Assembly (NCBI RefSeq): GCF_001954275.1 | Contig: NZ_MBEU01000052.1 | Span: 1-64,000 of the forward strand | Length of the DNA: 64,000 nt | Direction: 5' to 3' | DNA from: Mycobacterium sp. IS-836 | GTDB taxonomy: Bacteria > Actinomycetota > Actinomycetes > Mycobacteriales > Mycobacteriaceae | Part shown: in pieces, positions 25,060 to 39,303 of the stretch | Layout of the letters: each line of letters starts with the position of its first letter | Position numbering within the stretch: position 1 is the first letter of the stretch | Made by a program: the position numbers and the translations under genes | The notes under the pieces: model-generated | Seen by the model: only the letters and a program-made list of their open reading frames with translations | Told to the model about the DNA's origin: nothing | The model's database searches: none

Positions 25060-26348
25060 GCGTCCTGATCCGCGGCGTGCGCCCCTACGGCGAGGGTGAC
25101 CGGGTCGACGTCCTGGTCGATGACGGCCAGATCGCCGACATCGGGCCGGGTCTTGCCATTCCGGACACCGCCGACGTCATCGACGCCACCGACCACGTGC
25201 TGCTGCCCGGGTTCGTCGACCTGCACACCCACCTGCGCGAGCCCGGCCGCGAATACGCCGAGGACATCGAAACCGGTTCGGCGGCCGCGGCTTTGGGCGG
25301 CTACACGGCCGTGTTCGCGATGGCCAACACCAACCCCGTCGCCGACAGCCCGGTGGTCACCGACCACGTGTGGCACCGCGGCCAGCAGGTCGGCCTCGTC
25401 GACGTGCATCCCGTCGGCGCCGTCACCGTCGGGCTGGCCGGGGCCGAGCTCACCGAGATGGGCATGATGGCCGCCGGCGCCGCGCAGGTGCGCATGTTCT
25501 CCGACGACGGCATCTGCGTGCACGACCCGCTGATCATGCGCCGCGCCCTGGAGTATGCGACCGGGCTGGGGGTGCTGATCGCCCAGCACGCCGAGGAGCC
25601 CCGGCTGACGGTCGGCGCGGTCGCCCACGAGGGGCCCACGGCCGCGCTGCTGGGACTCGCGGGATGGCCGCGGGCCGCCGAGGAATCGATCGTCGCCCGC
25701 GACGCGCTGCTGGCCCGCGACGCCGGCGCCCGGGTGCACATCTGCCACGCCTCTACCGCGGGAACCGTCGAAATCCTGAAATGGGCTAAGGCGCAGGGCA
25801 TTTCGATCACCGCCGAGGTCACGCCGCATCATCTGCTCCTCGACGACGCAAGACTGGCCAGCTACGACGGGGTCAACCGGGTCAACCCGCCGCTGCGCGA
25901 GGCCGCCGACGCGGTCGCGCTGCGTCAGGCGCTCGCCGACGGGGTAATCGACTGTGTGGCCACCGATCACGCCCCGCACGCCGAGCACGAAAAGTGCGTC
26001 GAGTTCTCCGCGGCGCGCCCCGGCATGCTGGGGCTGCAGACGGCCCTGTCCGTGGTGGCGAGCACGATGGTGACGCCCGGGTTGTTGACCTGGCGCGACG
26101 TCGCCCGGGTGATGAGCGAGAACCCGGCGCGCATCGTCGGCCTGCCCGACCACGGCCGGCCACTCGAGGTGGGGGAGCCGGCGAACCTGACCGTGGTGGA
26201 CCCGGACGCCACCTGGACGGTCGCCGGGGGCGACCTGGCCAGCCGGTCGGCCAACACGCCCTACGAGGCGATGACCTTGCCCGCCACCGTGACTGCGACC
26301 CTGCTGCGCGGCAAGATCACCGCCCGCGACGGGAAGAGTCCGGCATGA
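25056..26348 (+). CDS. pyrC: Dihydroorotase
   Basis: A 430-residue zinc amidohydrolase that closes carbamoyl aspartate to dihydroorotate. The metal motif [10 protein letters not shown] (residues ~58-67), later HASTAG and the DHAPH motif with the catalytic aspartate are visible, as in the long class I dihydroorotases. Overlaps pyrB and the following small gene by 4 bp each. Confidence 0.96.
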   Translation: MSVLIRGVRPYGEGDRVDVLVDDGQIADIGPGLAIPDTADVIDATDHVLLPGFVDLHTHLREPGREYAEDIETGSAAAALGGYTAVFAMANTNPVADSPVVTDHVWHRGQQVGLVDVHPVGAVTVGLAGAELTEMGMMAAGAAQVRMFSDDGICVHDPLIMRRALEYATGLGVLIAQHAEEPRLTVGAVAHEGPTAALLGLAGWPRAAEESIVARDALLARDAGARVHICHASTAGTVEILKWAKAQGISITAEVTPHHLLLDDARLASYDGVNRVNPPLREAADAVALRQALADGVIDCVATDHAPHAEHEKCVEFSAARPGMLGLQTALSVVASTMVTPGLLTWRDVARVMSENPARIVGLPDHGRPLEVGEPANLTVVDPDATWTVAGGDLASRSANTPYEAMTLPATVTATLLRGKITARDGKSPA

Positions 26349-26854
26349 ATTCGGGAACGCTGGTGGGGTCGCTGATCTTCGCGGCCGTGCTGGTGGTGGT
26401 GATCGCCGTGGTGATTCAGGTGATGATGCGTTCCTGGCAGCGCCGCGGCCAACGGCAGCAGGCGGTGATCGGGGAGTTGCCCGACATGCCCGACGAGGTG
26501 AGCTCCGCGACCCTGACGACCCGCGGCCTCTACTGCGGCTGCGCCGTCGCACCGGCCTGGAACGAGCGCATCGTCGCCGGCGATCTCGGCTATCGGAGCA
26601 AAGCGGTGCTGACCCGCTACCCCGAGGGGATCCTGTTGGAACGCGTTCGCGCCAAACCGATTTGGATTCCGGACGAGTCGATCGTGGCCATCCGCATGGA
26701 GCGCGCCATCGGAGCCAAGGTGGTGGCGCGCATTGGGATACTGGCGATCCGTTGGCGGCTGCCATCGGGCGGCGAGATCGACACCGGATTCCGCGCGGAC
26801 CACCGCGCCGACTACGACGCCTGGCTGTCAGACCCGCAGGAGGGAGCCGCGTGA
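26345..26854 (+). CDS. Conserved membrane-anchored protein of the pyr operon (Rv1382-like)
   Basis: A 169-residue protein of unknown function. One N-terminal membrane helix (residues ~7-27, [17 protein letters not shown]) is followed by a soluble domain with a Cys pair in YCGCAVAP and an Arg-rich beta-type region ([19 protein letters not shown]). The ATG at 26345 overlaps pyrC by 4 bp, and its stop overlaps carA by 4 bp, so it is translated with the pathway enzymes. The position matches Rv1382. Possibly a scaffold or regulator of the pathway at the membrane; this is speculation. Confidence 0.85.
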   Translation: MNSGTLVGSLIFAAVLVVVIAVVIQVMMRSWQRRGQRQQAVIGELPDMPDEVSSATLTTRGLYCGCAVAPAWNERIVAGDLGYRSKAVLTRYPEGILLERVRAKPIWIPDESIVAIRMERAIGAKVVARIGILAIRWRLPSGGEIDTGFRADHRADYDAWLSDPQEGAA

Positions 26855-27968
26855 GCAAGGCCCTACTGGTGCTCGAGGACGGCCGCGTCTTCACCGGCAC
26901 GCCGTTCGGCGCGATCGGCCAAACCCTCGGGGAGGCGGTGTTTTCCACCGGCATGTCCGGCTATCAGGAGACGCTCACCGACCCCAGCTATCACCGGCAG
27001 ATCGTGGTGGCCACGGCGCCGCAGATCGGCAACACCGGCTGGAACGAGGAGGACGCCGAGAGCCGCGGCGACAAGATCTGGGTCGCCGGCTACGCGGTGC
27101 GCGACCCGTCGCCGCGTGCGTCAAACTGGCGCGCCACCGGCACGCTGGACGACGAGCTGGTCCGGCAGAACATCGTCGGGATCGCCGGCATCGACACCCG
27201 CGCGGTGGTGCGGCACCTGCGCAGCCGCGGCTCGATGAAGGCCGGGGTGTTCTCCGGTGACGCGCTCGCCGAGCCCGCCGAACTGCTGGAGCGGGTGCGG
27301 GGCCAGCGGTCGATGCTGGGCGCCGATCTGGCCGGCGAGGTCAGCACCGACGGCACCTACATCGTCGAACCCGAAGGGCCGCAGCGGTTTACCGTGGCCG
27401 CGCTGGACCTCGGGATCAAGACCAACACCCCACGCAACTTCGCCCGTCGCGGCATCCGCAGCCATGTGCTGCCCGCATCGGCGACCTTCGAGCAGATCGC
27501 CGAGCTCAAGCCGGACGGCGTGTTCCTGTCCAACGGGCCCGGCGACCCGGCCACGGCCGACCACGTCGTCGGGCTCACCCGGGAGGTGATCGGCGCCGGA
27601 ATCCCGTTGTTCGGAATCTGTTTCGGCAACCAGATCCTGGGCCGGGCGCTGGGCCTGTCCACCTACAAGATGGTGTTCGGTCACCGCGGCATCAACGTCC
27701 CCGTCATCGACCACGCCACCGGCCGAGTCGCGGTGACCGCGCAGAACCACGGGTTCGCGCTGGAAGGCGAGGCGGGCCAGTCGTTCGACACGCCGTTCGG
27801 GCCCGCGGTCGTCAGCCACACCTGCGCCAACGACGGGGTGGTCGAGGGCGTCAAACTCGCCGATGGAAAGGCATTTTCGGTGCAATACCACCCGGAGGCC
27901 GCCGCGGGTCCCCACGACGCGAATTATCTGTTCGACCAATTCGTCGACCTCATGGAAGGAAGCCGCTA

Positions 27969-27969
<1 letters not shown>
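26851..27969 (+). CDS. carA: Carbamoyl phosphate synthase small (glutaminase) chain
   Basis: A 372-residue subunit that releases ammonia from glutamine for CarB. The class I glutaminase triad is visible: nucleophilic cysteine in [11 protein letters not shown], and His/Glu in YHPEAAAGP. The GTG at 26851 follows CAGGAGGG and gives the family N-terminus [14 protein letters not shown]. It supplies both pyrimidine and arginine synthesis. The stop overlaps the carB GTG by one base. Confidence 0.96.
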
Positions 27970-31324
<3,355 letters not shown>

Positions 31325-31328
<4 letters not shown>

Positions 31329-32152
31329 CGGGGTTCGGCGCCCGGCTGGCCGCGGCCAAGCTGGCCCGCGGGCCGCTGTGCCTGGGCATCGACCCCCATC
31401 CCGAGCTGCTGCGGGCCTGGGACCTGCCGACCACCGCCGACGGGCTGGCCGCGTTCTGCGACATCTGCATCGAGGCCTACGCCGGCTTCGCCGTCGTCAA
31501 GCCGCAGGTGGCGTTCTTCGAGGCCTACGGCGCCGCGGGATTCGCGGTCCTCGAGCGCACCATCGCAGCGCTGCGCTCCGCGGGAGTGCTGGTGCTGGCC
31601 GACGCCAAGCGCGGCGACATCGGGACGACGATGGCCGCCTACGCCGAGGCGTGGGCGGGCGATTCGCCGCTGGCCGCCGACGCCGTGACGGCCTCGCCGT
31701 ACCTGGGCTTCGGCTCGCTGCGGCCGCTGCTGGAAGCCGCCGCGGCGCACGACCGCGGGGTGTTCGTGCTGGCGGCAACCTCCAACCCGGAGGGCGGCAC
31801 GGTGCAGCGCGCCACCTTCGACGGCCGGACGGTGGCGCAGCTGATCGTCGACCAGGCGGCGGTGGTCAACCGTTCCGCCACGGTGCCCGAGCCCGGATAC
31901 GTCGGCGTGGTGCTCGGCGCGACAGTGTTCGAGGCGCCCGACGTCAGCGAGCTGGGCGGACCGGTGCTGGTGCCCGGGCTAGGGGCGCAGGGCGGGCGCC
32001 CCGAGGCGCTCGCCGGCCTGGGCGGGGCGGCGCCCGGCCAGCTGCTGCCCGCGGTCGCGCGCGAGGTGCTGCGGGCCGGACCGAGCGTGGGGGACCTGCG
32101 GGCGGCGGGCGAACGGATGCTCGACGCCGTCGCGTACCTGTCCACGCTGTAG
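31325..32152 (+). CDS. pyrF: Orotidine 5'-phosphate decarboxylase (type 2)
   Basis: A 275-residue TIM-barrel decarboxylase that yields UMP. The catalytic motif [11 protein letters not shown] (residues ~93-103) and the early [11 protein letters not shown] mark the long, type 2 form found in mycobacteria. The GTG at 31325 overlaps the carB stop. It ends the pyr operon; only 8 bp separate its stop from the stop of the convergent regulator gene. pyrD and pyrE are not in this window. Confidence 0.95.
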
Positions 32153-32160
32153 GCGCTGCC

Positions 32161-32583
32161 TCAGTCCGACGCCACCGCCGTGCCGGGTCTCGCGGTTTCG
32201 ACGATGACTGTCGTGGCCTTGACGACGGCCACGGCGACGCTGCCCGGCTGCAGCTTCAACTCGTCGGCGGCAGCGGTGCTCATCAGCGACACGACGGTGA
32301 AGGGACCGCACTGCATTTCGACCTGGGTCATGACCTTGTCGCGGGTGACCTCGGTGACCAGGCCGACGAACCGGTTGCGGGCGGAGCTGCCGATGCTCAG
32401 CGGATCCGGCGGCGGCGTCGGCGCGTTGGTCCGGGCAAACTCGGCGAGGTCCTCGCTGGCGATCACCTTGCGCCCGGCCGCGTCCAGACCCACCGCCAGC
32501 GTGCCGTTGTTGATCCATCGCCGGACGGTGTCGTCGCTGACTCCCAGCAGCTCGGCCGCCTGACGGATGCGCAGACTCGGCAC
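32161..32583 (-). CDS. HTH/TOBE (Mop-type) molybdate-responsive regulator-like protein
   Basis: A 140-residue protein with two parts. Residues 1-~55 are an excisionase/MerR-like helix-turn-helix (LRIRQAAELLGVSDDTVRRWINNGTLA), and residues ~68-135 are a single Mop/TOBE domain (SARNRFVGLVTEVTRDKVMTQVEM, ending AVAVVKATTVIVE) that in relatives binds molybdate or tungstate oxyanions. No mod transporter genes lie nearby, so the target is not shown by context. The GTG at 32583 follows a TACGAT -10 by 6 nt. It converges on pyrF. Confidence 0.82.
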   Translation of the reverse strand: MPSLRIRQAAELLGVSDDTVRRWINNGTLAVGLDAAGRKVIASEDLAEFARTNAPTPPPDPLSIGSSARNRFVGLVTEVTRDKVMTQVEMQCGPFTVVSLMSTAAADELKLQPGSVAVAVVKATTVIVETARPGTAVASD

Positions 32584-32589
32584 GGCCCG

Positions 32590-32595
32590 ATCGTA
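32590..32595 (-). promoter_or_regulatory. TACGAT -10 box for the HTH/Mop regulator
   Basis: On the minus strand TACGAT ends 6 nt before the GTG at 32583, which supports that start and a leaderless mRNA. Confidence 0.45.
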
Positions 32596-33155
32596 TCAAC
32601 CGGCCCCAAGTTTGTTTGCTGGGTCCGAGGCGCAAAGCCGCGGCCCGGCCCGGTGGCCGGCGACGAATGCGGCTGCCGCCGCGGCCGGCCCTCGGGCCGG
32701 GGTCCCGGCATTTCGATCGCGCGGTCGGGCGGGTCGGGGTGCGCCCGGCGCGCCCGGGAAGGCGGCCGAGGGGCCGCGAAAGCAGCGATTCCGGGCCGGG
32801 CCACCGGCGCTTCGGCGGGCGGAAACGCGGCCGAAATCGCCGTCGCGGGGTCGCCGACCTGCCGCTGACCGTGGCGCGACACGCGCGACACGCCATGCGA
32901 AATTGCGAGATCCGCCGCACGAGTTCTCGCGACCGTCGGCGCCGCCGGCCGCGAGTCCCGGCGGCTCGGCGCCCGACGGCGGTGCGGCGCCACAAAATCC
33001 CAGGTAGAGGGCCGAAAATGGCGCAAAATCGCCGGGCCGATGGCCCCGAAATGGCGCCGTGTCCAGCCGGTTTCCGGGCCCCCAAAGGGACCCCCGGCCT
33101 GACCCGCACGGCGGGTCGACCTGCCCATTTACCCCAATAACCAGGGGGGTCGGGT

Positions 33156-33161
33156 TAGATT
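33156..33161 (+). promoter_or_regulatory. Possible mihF -10 box with long leader
   Basis: TAGATT fits TANNNT and would leave an mRNA leader of roughly 85 nt before the mihF GTG. It lies just after the ACCCC...GGGGT inverted repeat. Weak evidence from pattern only. Confidence 0.25.
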
Positions 33162-33251
33162 TCGTCAGGAAGGCTGAGTACGGTCGTCTCCGCTGGCTGA
33201 AGTACCCGGCAGAGACACAAGATCGAGAGATTGATCAGATACGGAGGAATC

Positions 33252-33566
33252 GTGGCCCTTCCCCAGTTGACCGACGAGCAGCGCGCGGCCGCGTTGGAGA
33301 AGGCGGCTGCCGCACGTCGAGCGCGAGCAGAGCTCAAGGACCGGCTGAAGCGCGGTGGCACCAGCCTGACCCAGGTGCTCAAGGACGCCGAGACCAACGA
33401 AGTCTTGGGCAAGATGAAGGTTTCTGCGCTGTTGGAGGCTTTGCCGAAGGTGGGCAAGGTCAAGGCGCAGGAAATCATGACCGAGCTGGAAATCGCGCCG
33501 ACTCGCCGTCTGCGTGGTCTCGGCGACCGTCAGCGCAAGGCCCTGCTGGAAAAGTTCGGCTCCTAA
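33252..33566 (+). CDS. mihF: Mycobacterial integration host factor
   Basis: A 104-residue nucleoid protein that binds and bends DNA without strong sequence choice and is needed for phage L5-type integration and chromosome organisation. It is basic and helical, with a conserved C-terminal helix-two-turn-helix region ([27 protein letters not shown], residues ~60-85). The GTG at 33252 ([10 protein letters not shown]) is set by GGAGG at 33243-33247; longer annotated forms in some genomes are not supported here because the extension would run through this SD site. Confidence 0.95.
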   Translation: MALPQLTDEQRAAALEKAAAARRARAELKDRLKRGGTSLTQVLKDAETNEVLGKMKVSALLEALPKVGKVKAQEIMTELEIAPTRRLRGLGDRQRKALLEKFGS

Positions 33567-33581
33567 CCCGGCCGCGCGATG

Positions 33582-33597
33582 CAGGCCGAACGGCCTG
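33582..33597 (+). terminator. Hairpin between mihF and gmk
   Basis: CAGGCC (33582-33587) pairs perfectly with GGCCTG (33592-33597) around a GAAC tetraloop, 16 bp after the mihF stop. No U run follows. It may attenuate, process or stabilise the abundant mihF mRNA relative to gmk. Confidence 0.45.
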
Positions 33598-33622
33598 TGC
33601 GGGCACCGACCCAGGAGCGCCG

Positions 33623-34249
33623 ATGAGCGCGAGCGGGGGACCGGACGTCGAGTACGGGGCGCGTCCCGAGCCGATCGGCAACGGACGCGTGGTCGTGCTG
33701 TCCGGTCCCTCCGCGGTCGGCAAGTCCACGGTGGTCCGCTGCCTGCGTGAGCGGATCCCCAACCTGCATTTCAGCGTTTCCGCCACGACGCGGGCGCCGC
33801 GGCCCGGGGAGGTCGACGGCGTCGACTACCACTTCGTGAGCCCCGCCCGCTTTCAAGAACTCATCGACGAGGGCGCCCTGCTGGAGTGGGCCGAGATCCA
33901 CGGCGGGCTGCACCGATCGGGCACCTTGGCCGAGCCGGTGCGCGCCGCCGCGGCGTCCGGGCGCCCGGTGCTCATCGAGGTCGATCTGGCCGGGGCCAGG
34001 GCCGTCAAGCGGGCGATGCCCGAAGCGATTGCGGTGTTTCTGGCGCCACCCAGCTGGGAGGACCTGGAGTCCAGGCTCGTGGGCCGCGGCACCGAGACGC
34101 CCGAGGTGATCCAGCGCCGGCTGGACACCGCCCGCGTCGAGCTGGCGGCACAGGACGACTTCGACGAGGTCGTGGTCAACAGTCGATTGGAGTCTGCGTG
34201 CGCGGAATTGGTATCCTTGCTGGTGGCAACCGCGCCTGGCCCGGATTGA
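33623..34249 (+). CDS. gmk: Guanylate kinase
   Basis: A 208-residue kinase converting GMP to GDP. The P-loop is [15 protein letters not shown] (residues ~24-38), and the GMP-binding segment [20 protein letters not shown] and the EWAEIHGG follow in order. The ATG at 33623 is preceded by AGGAG at 33613-33617. Gene order mihF-gmk-rpoZ-coaBC-metK is the conserved mycobacterial one. Confidence 0.95.
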   Translation: MSASGGPDVEYGARPEPIGNGRVVVLSGPSAVGKSTVVRCLRERIPNLHFSVSATTRAPRPGEVDGVDYHFVSPARFQELIDEGALLEWAEIHGGLHRSGTLAEPVRAAAASGRPVLIEVDLAGARAVKRAMPEAIAVFLAPPSWEDLESRLVGRGTETPEVIQRRLDTARVELAAQDDFDEVVVNSRLESACAELVSLLVATAPGPD

Positions 34250-34329
34250 GTCGCCTGGTCAGCGCCGGACCCAAACCGATCACGCATCGAGTTTCCCACC
34301 GCTTCTACGCCGCCAGGAGATTTTCTTAA

Positions 34330-34662
<333 letters not shown>

Positions 34663-34677
34663 CAGGCCGGGCGCGCT

Positions 34678-35916
34678 GTGGACCGCAAGCGGATCGTCGT
34701 CGGCGTCTCCGGTGGCATCGCCGCCTACAAGGCGTGCACCGTCGTTCGTCAGCTCGCCGAGGCCGGTCATGAGGTCCGCGTCATCCCCACCGAATCCGCG
34801 TTGCGCTTCGTCGGGGCCGCCACTTTCGAGGCGCTTTCCGGACAGCCGGTCCACACCGGCGTCTTCTCCGACGTTCCCGAGGTGCCGCATGTGCGGCTGG
34901 GGCAGCAGGCCGACCTGGTCGTCGTCGCACCCGCCACCGCCGACCTGCTGGCCCGGGCCGTGCACGGCCGCGCCGACGACCTGCTGACCGCGACGCTGCT
35001 CACGGCGCGATGTCCGGTGCTGTTCGCACCCGCGATGCACACCGAGATGTGGTTGCACCCGGCCACCGTCGACAACGTGGCGACTTTGCGCCGCCGCGGG
35101 GCAGTTGTGCTGGAACCCGCATCCGGGCGCCTCACCGGCGCCGACAGCGGGGCCGGACGGCTGCCCGAGGCCGAGGAGATCACCACACTTGCCCACCTGC
35201 TGCTGGAGCGCCACGACGCGTTGCCCTACGACCTCGCCGGCTGCAAGCTGCTGGTGACCGCCGGTGGCACCCGCGAACCGATCGATCCCGTCCGTTTCGT
35301 CGGCAACCGCAGCTCCGGCAAGCAGGGCTACGCAGTCGCCCGGGTCGCCGCGCAGCGCGGCGCCGAGGTCACCCTGATCGCCGGGCACACCGCCGGCCTC
35401 ATCGACCCCGCCGGCGTCCACGTCGTCCACGTCAGTTCGGCGCAGCAGCTCGGGGAGGCGGTGTCCAAGCACGCCCCCGACGCCGACGTGCTGGTGATGG
35501 CGGCCGCGGTGGCCGACTTCCGGCCCGCGCAGGTTGCCGCCGCCAAGATCAAAAAGGGTGGCGACGACCCCCCCACGATCGAGCTGGTGCGCAACGACGA
35601 CGTGCTGGCCGGCGCGGTGCGGGCCCGCGCCCACGGCGACCTGCCCAACATGCGGGCCATCGTGGGGTTCGCCGCCGAGACCGGCGACGCCAACGGCGAT
35701 GTGCTCTTTCATGCCCGAGAGAAGTTGCGGCGCAAGGGCTGTGACCTGTTGGTCGTCAACGCCGTGGGCGACGGCAGGGCGTTCGAGGTGGACAGCAACG
35801 ACGGCTGGCTGCTGGCGTCCGACGGCGCCGAGTCCGCGCTGCAGCACGGTTCCAAGACGCTGATGGCCAGTCGTATCGTTGATGCGATCGTGGCGTTTCT
35901 GCACCACACGGGCTAG
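34678..35916 (+). CDS. coaBC: Bifunctional phosphopantothenoylcysteine decarboxylase/synthetase
   Basis: A 412-residue CoaBC (dfp) carrying two steps of coenzyme A synthesis. The N-terminal CoaC flavoprotein (1-~180) shows GVSGGIAAYKA, ATADLLARAVHGRADDLL and the PAMHTEMW motif. The C-terminal CoaB part begins near residue 186 with KLLVTAGGTREPIDPVRF and NRSSGKQGYA, and has AAAVADFRP and the Lys-containing AKIKKGG. It joins cysteine to phosphopantothenate using CTP, then decarboxylates the product. Confidence 0.95.
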   Translation: MDRKRIVVGVSGGIAAYKACTVVRQLAEAGHEVRVIPTESALRFVGAATFEALSGQPVHTGVFSDVPEVPHVRLGQQADLVVVAPATADLLARAVHGRADDLLTATLLTARCPVLFAPAMHTEMWLHPATVDNVATLRRRGAVVLEPASGRLTGADSGAGRLPEAEEITTLAHLLLERHDALPYDLAGCKLLVTAGGTREPIDPVRFVGNRSSGKQGYAVARVAAQRGAEVTLIAGHTAGLIDPAGVHVVHVSSAQQLGEAVSKHAPDADVLVMAAAVADFRPAQVAAAKIKKGGDDPPTIELVRNDDVLAGAVRARAHGDLPNMRAIVGFAAETGDANGDVLFHAREKLRRKGCDLLVVNAVGDGRAFEVDSNDGWLLASDGAESALQHGSKTLMASRIVDAIVAFLHHTG

Positions 35917-35954
35917 CGATACGGTTGCATGCGCCCGGCTGGGCCGGTTGAGCC

Positions 35955-35990
35955 TAGGGCGTTAAAATAATTTGTCTAACTAAGTTTTGG
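35955..35990 (+). promoter_or_regulatory. AT-rich promoter island upstream of metK
   Basis: The stretch around GTTAAAATAATTTGTCTAAC is strikingly AT-rich for this genome and lies ~30-60 nt before the metK GTG at 36017. It probably holds the metK promoter. No SAM riboswitch core was recognised in the 100-bp gap. Confidence 0.4.
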
Positions 35991-36016
35991 GTGAGGGTGA
36001 CTGGAAGGATGACAGA

Positions 36017-37220
<1,204 letters not shown>

Positions 37221-37228
<8 letters not shown>

Positions 37229-37784
37229 GCAGCGGGTGGTCGGGCTCTAACGCGGGCAGGCCGTCGATGCTGCGCCGATTGCGTTCGACCAGGCGAACAT
37301 AGGACTCGGCGGGCGCCTTGGCGTGATGCGCGTCGAGCACCGGCCGCTCGTCGACGAGGTCGTAGTAGGGCACCGCGAACCCGCAGGCGTCGGCGATGCG
37401 CTCGACATCGATCACGATGACGGCACGCACGCCCGGATGCTCGCCTCCGAAATGCGTTCGCAGGCCCGCGAATTCGGCGTCGTCGGGCCGGACCGCGCGG
37501 CCGGTGCCGAACAATCGCAGGATCCGCGAGTTGCGGGTGAACGAGCAGAACATGATGGTGACGCGGCCGTTGTCGCGCAGGTGGGCGATGGTTTCCACAC
37601 CGCTGCCGAACATGTCCAGGTAGGCCACGGTGTGGTCGTCCAGCACCGCGAACGTGTCCCGATACCCCTTGGGGGAGAGGTTGATCCGGCCGCCTTCGGA
37701 CGGAGCGGTGGCCACGAAGAACACGGCCTGCTCGCCGATGAACTCCCGCAGCGACTCGTCGATACGCGAAAACTCTTTCGCCAC
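37221..37784 (-). CDS. Pyridoxamine 5'-phosphate oxidase-family FMN/F420 split-barrel protein
   Basis: A 187-residue protein with a split-barrel flavin-binding fold. Visible family parts are [29 protein letters not shown] and [31 protein letters not shown]. In actinobacteria many such proteins bind FMN or F420 and reduce small molecules. The GTG at 37784 is chosen because a TAGGCT -10 box ends 7 nt upstream. It lies between metK and the monooxygenase, a place with no such gene in H37Rv. Confidence 0.85.
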
Positions 37785-37791
37785 GCGTCGA

Positions 37792-37797
37792 AGCCTA
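37792..37797 (-). promoter_or_regulatory. TAGGCT -10 box for the split-barrel protein
   Basis: Minus-strand TAGGCT lies 7 nt before the GTG at 37784; decides that start and suggests a leaderless mRNA. Confidence 0.45.
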
Positions 37798-37824
37798 ATG
37801 CAAGGCCGCAACCGAATTTGCGGT

Positions 37825-39303
37825 CTAGCCGGTGAATCGGTAGTCGTCGAGGTCGAAACGCCGGCTGCGCCAGTAGGTCTGCAACGTGGTGGCCGGGCGC
37901 AGCGGCACGTCGCCGTTCTTGTCGAAGTAGTAGCTGTTGGCCTGCCGGCAGCTGTCCTGCCAGAAGATCTGCCGGTGTCGCTTGCGCATCATCTCGGCGA
38001 AGTAGCGGTCGTTGGCCTCCTCGGTGACCTCGACCCGCGTCGCGCCCTTGCGCCGCGCGTGCTTCAGGCACCGCACGATGTGGTGGGTCTGGGTCTCGAT
38101 CAGCGCGAAATACGACGAGCCGACGTAGCCGTAGGGGCCGAATACGATGAACATGTTGGGGAAACCGGGAATGCTGACGCCCTCGTAGGCCTGCAGGCGA
38201 TGCTCGTCCCAGAAGCGGCTCAACGACCGGCCGCCGCTTCCGGTGACCGCGAAGGTCGGGACGTTGTCGGTGTCCATCACCTTGAAGCCCGTCGCCAGGA
38301 TCAGCACGTCGACCTCGTGGTTTTCGCCGTCGGTGGTGGCCACCGCCGCGGGGGTGATCTTGTCGATCGGTTCCGTGACCAGCCGCACGTTGTCGCGGTT
38401 GAAGGTGGCCAGATACGTGTTGTGGAAGCCCGGCCGTTTACAGCCCACGGCGTAGCGCGGCGTGAGTTGCTCGCGCACCGCCGGGTCGTGGACCTGCTGA
38501 CGCAGGTAGCGCAGCCCGGCCGACTCCATCCTCTTGGCCACCGGAAACACGGTGAAGTACTGCACCGCGATCGGGAAGGTCACCTCGACGAAGGCCTGGG
38601 TGATCAGCCGCTGCACGACCTTGCCGCCGGGGATGCGCATCGCCCAGCGCGCCGGTGCGGGCAGCGGGACGTCGAACTTCGGGAAGCACCAGATCGGGGT
38701 GCGCTGAAACACGGTGAGCTGCTTGACGATTGGGGCGATCTCGGGGATGACTTGCACCGCCGACGCGCCGGTGCCGATGATCGCAACGCGCTTGCCCGTG
38801 AGGTCCTGCGCGTGATCCCACCGTGCGGTGTGCATGGTGATGCCGGCGAACGAGTCCACGCCGTCGATGTCGGGCAGATTCGGCACGGTCAGCACGCCGC
38901 TGGCGCTGATCAAGAACCTGGCGGTGATTTCGCCGCCGGGGTCGGTCTGCACCCGCCACAGCGATCGCTCGTCGTCGAACTCGGCGGAAAGCACCTTGGT
39001 GTTGAACCGGATCCGCGACCGGATGTCGTACTTGTCCACGCAGTGTTCGGCGTAGGCCTTCAGCTCGTGGCCCGGGGCGTAGGTTCGCGACCAGCGCGGG
39101 CTCTGCTCGAACGAGTACTGGTAGGAAAACGACGGAATGTCCACGGCGATACCGGGATAGGTGTTCCAGTGCCAGGTGCCGCCGACACCGTCGCCGGCCT
39201 CGACCACGAGGTAATTGGGCAGCCGGGCCTTGTCGAGCTTGATCGCGGCGCCGATACCGGAGAACCCGGCGCCGACGATCAGGGCATCGTAGTCGGGGTT
39301 CAT
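37825..39303 (-). CDS. FAD-dependent Baeyer-Villiger-type monooxygenase (Rv1393c-like)
   Basis: A 492-residue flavoprotein monooxygenase. The FAD fingerprint GAGFSGIGAAIKLDKA is at residues ~11-26, the BVMO-type motif FAGITMHTARWDH around 160 and the NADPH fingerprint IGTGASAVQ around 180. The fingerprint ends with D rather than P, as in several mycobacterial members. The ATG at 39303 overlaps the P450 gene stop by 4 bp, so the two oxygenases are co-expressed and may act in sequence on one lipid or ketone. Substrate unknown. Confidence 0.9.
   Translation of the reverse strand: MNPDYDALIVGAGFSGIGAAIKLDKARLPNYLVVEAGDGVGGTWHWNTYPGIAVDIPSFSYQYSFEQSPRWSRTYAPGHELKAYAEHCVDKYDIRSRIRFNTKVLSAEFDDERSLWRVQTDPGGEITARFLISASGVLTVPNLPDIDGVDSFAGITMHTARWDHAQDLTGKRVAIIGTGASAVQVIPEIAPIVKQLTVFQRTPIWCFPKFDVPLPAPARWAMRIPGGKVVQRLITQAFVEVTFPIAVQYFTVFPVAKRMESAGLRYLRQQVHDPAVREQLTPRYAVGCKRPGFHNTYLATFNRDNVRLVTEPIDKITPAAVATTDGENHEVDVLILATGFKVMDTDNVPTFAVTGSGGRSLSRFWDEHRLQAYEGVSIPGFPNMFIVFGPYGYVGSSYFALIETQTHHIVRCLKHARRKGATRVEVTEEANDRYFAEMMRKRHRQIFWQDSCRQANSYYFDKNGDVPLRPATTLQTYWRSRRFDLDDYRFTG

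Larger units (their letters stand above)
32584..33251. other. 668-bp interval without a supported gene between the Mop regulator and mihF
   Basis: Open frames here are Arg- or Pro-rich and look like composition artefacts. The stretch 32630-33110 is very GC-rich with short near-repeats of CCGAAAATGGCGC (33012-33024) and CCGAAATGGCGC (33046-33057). The last 130 bp hold the mihF leader: an ACCCC/GGGGT inverted repeat (33131-33150) and a possible -10 TAGATT (33156-33161). In H37Rv this position carries PE15/PPE20, which are absent here. Confidence 0.6.

Noticed and set aside
32616..33140. Arg-rich 174-codon plus-strand frame in the gap before mihF
   Set aside because: About one third Arg/Pro, no start signals, no recognisable family and codon pattern unlike neighbours.
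33231..33251. Longer mihF start at 33231
   Set aside because: The extension would include the strong SD GGAGG at 33243-33247, which serves the GTG at 33252, and would add residues not fitting the ~105-residue protein.
35917..36016. SAM riboswitch upstream of metK
   Set aside because: Only ~100 bp are available and no SAM-I or SAM-IV core helices could be arranged by eye; an AT-rich promoter explains the region better.
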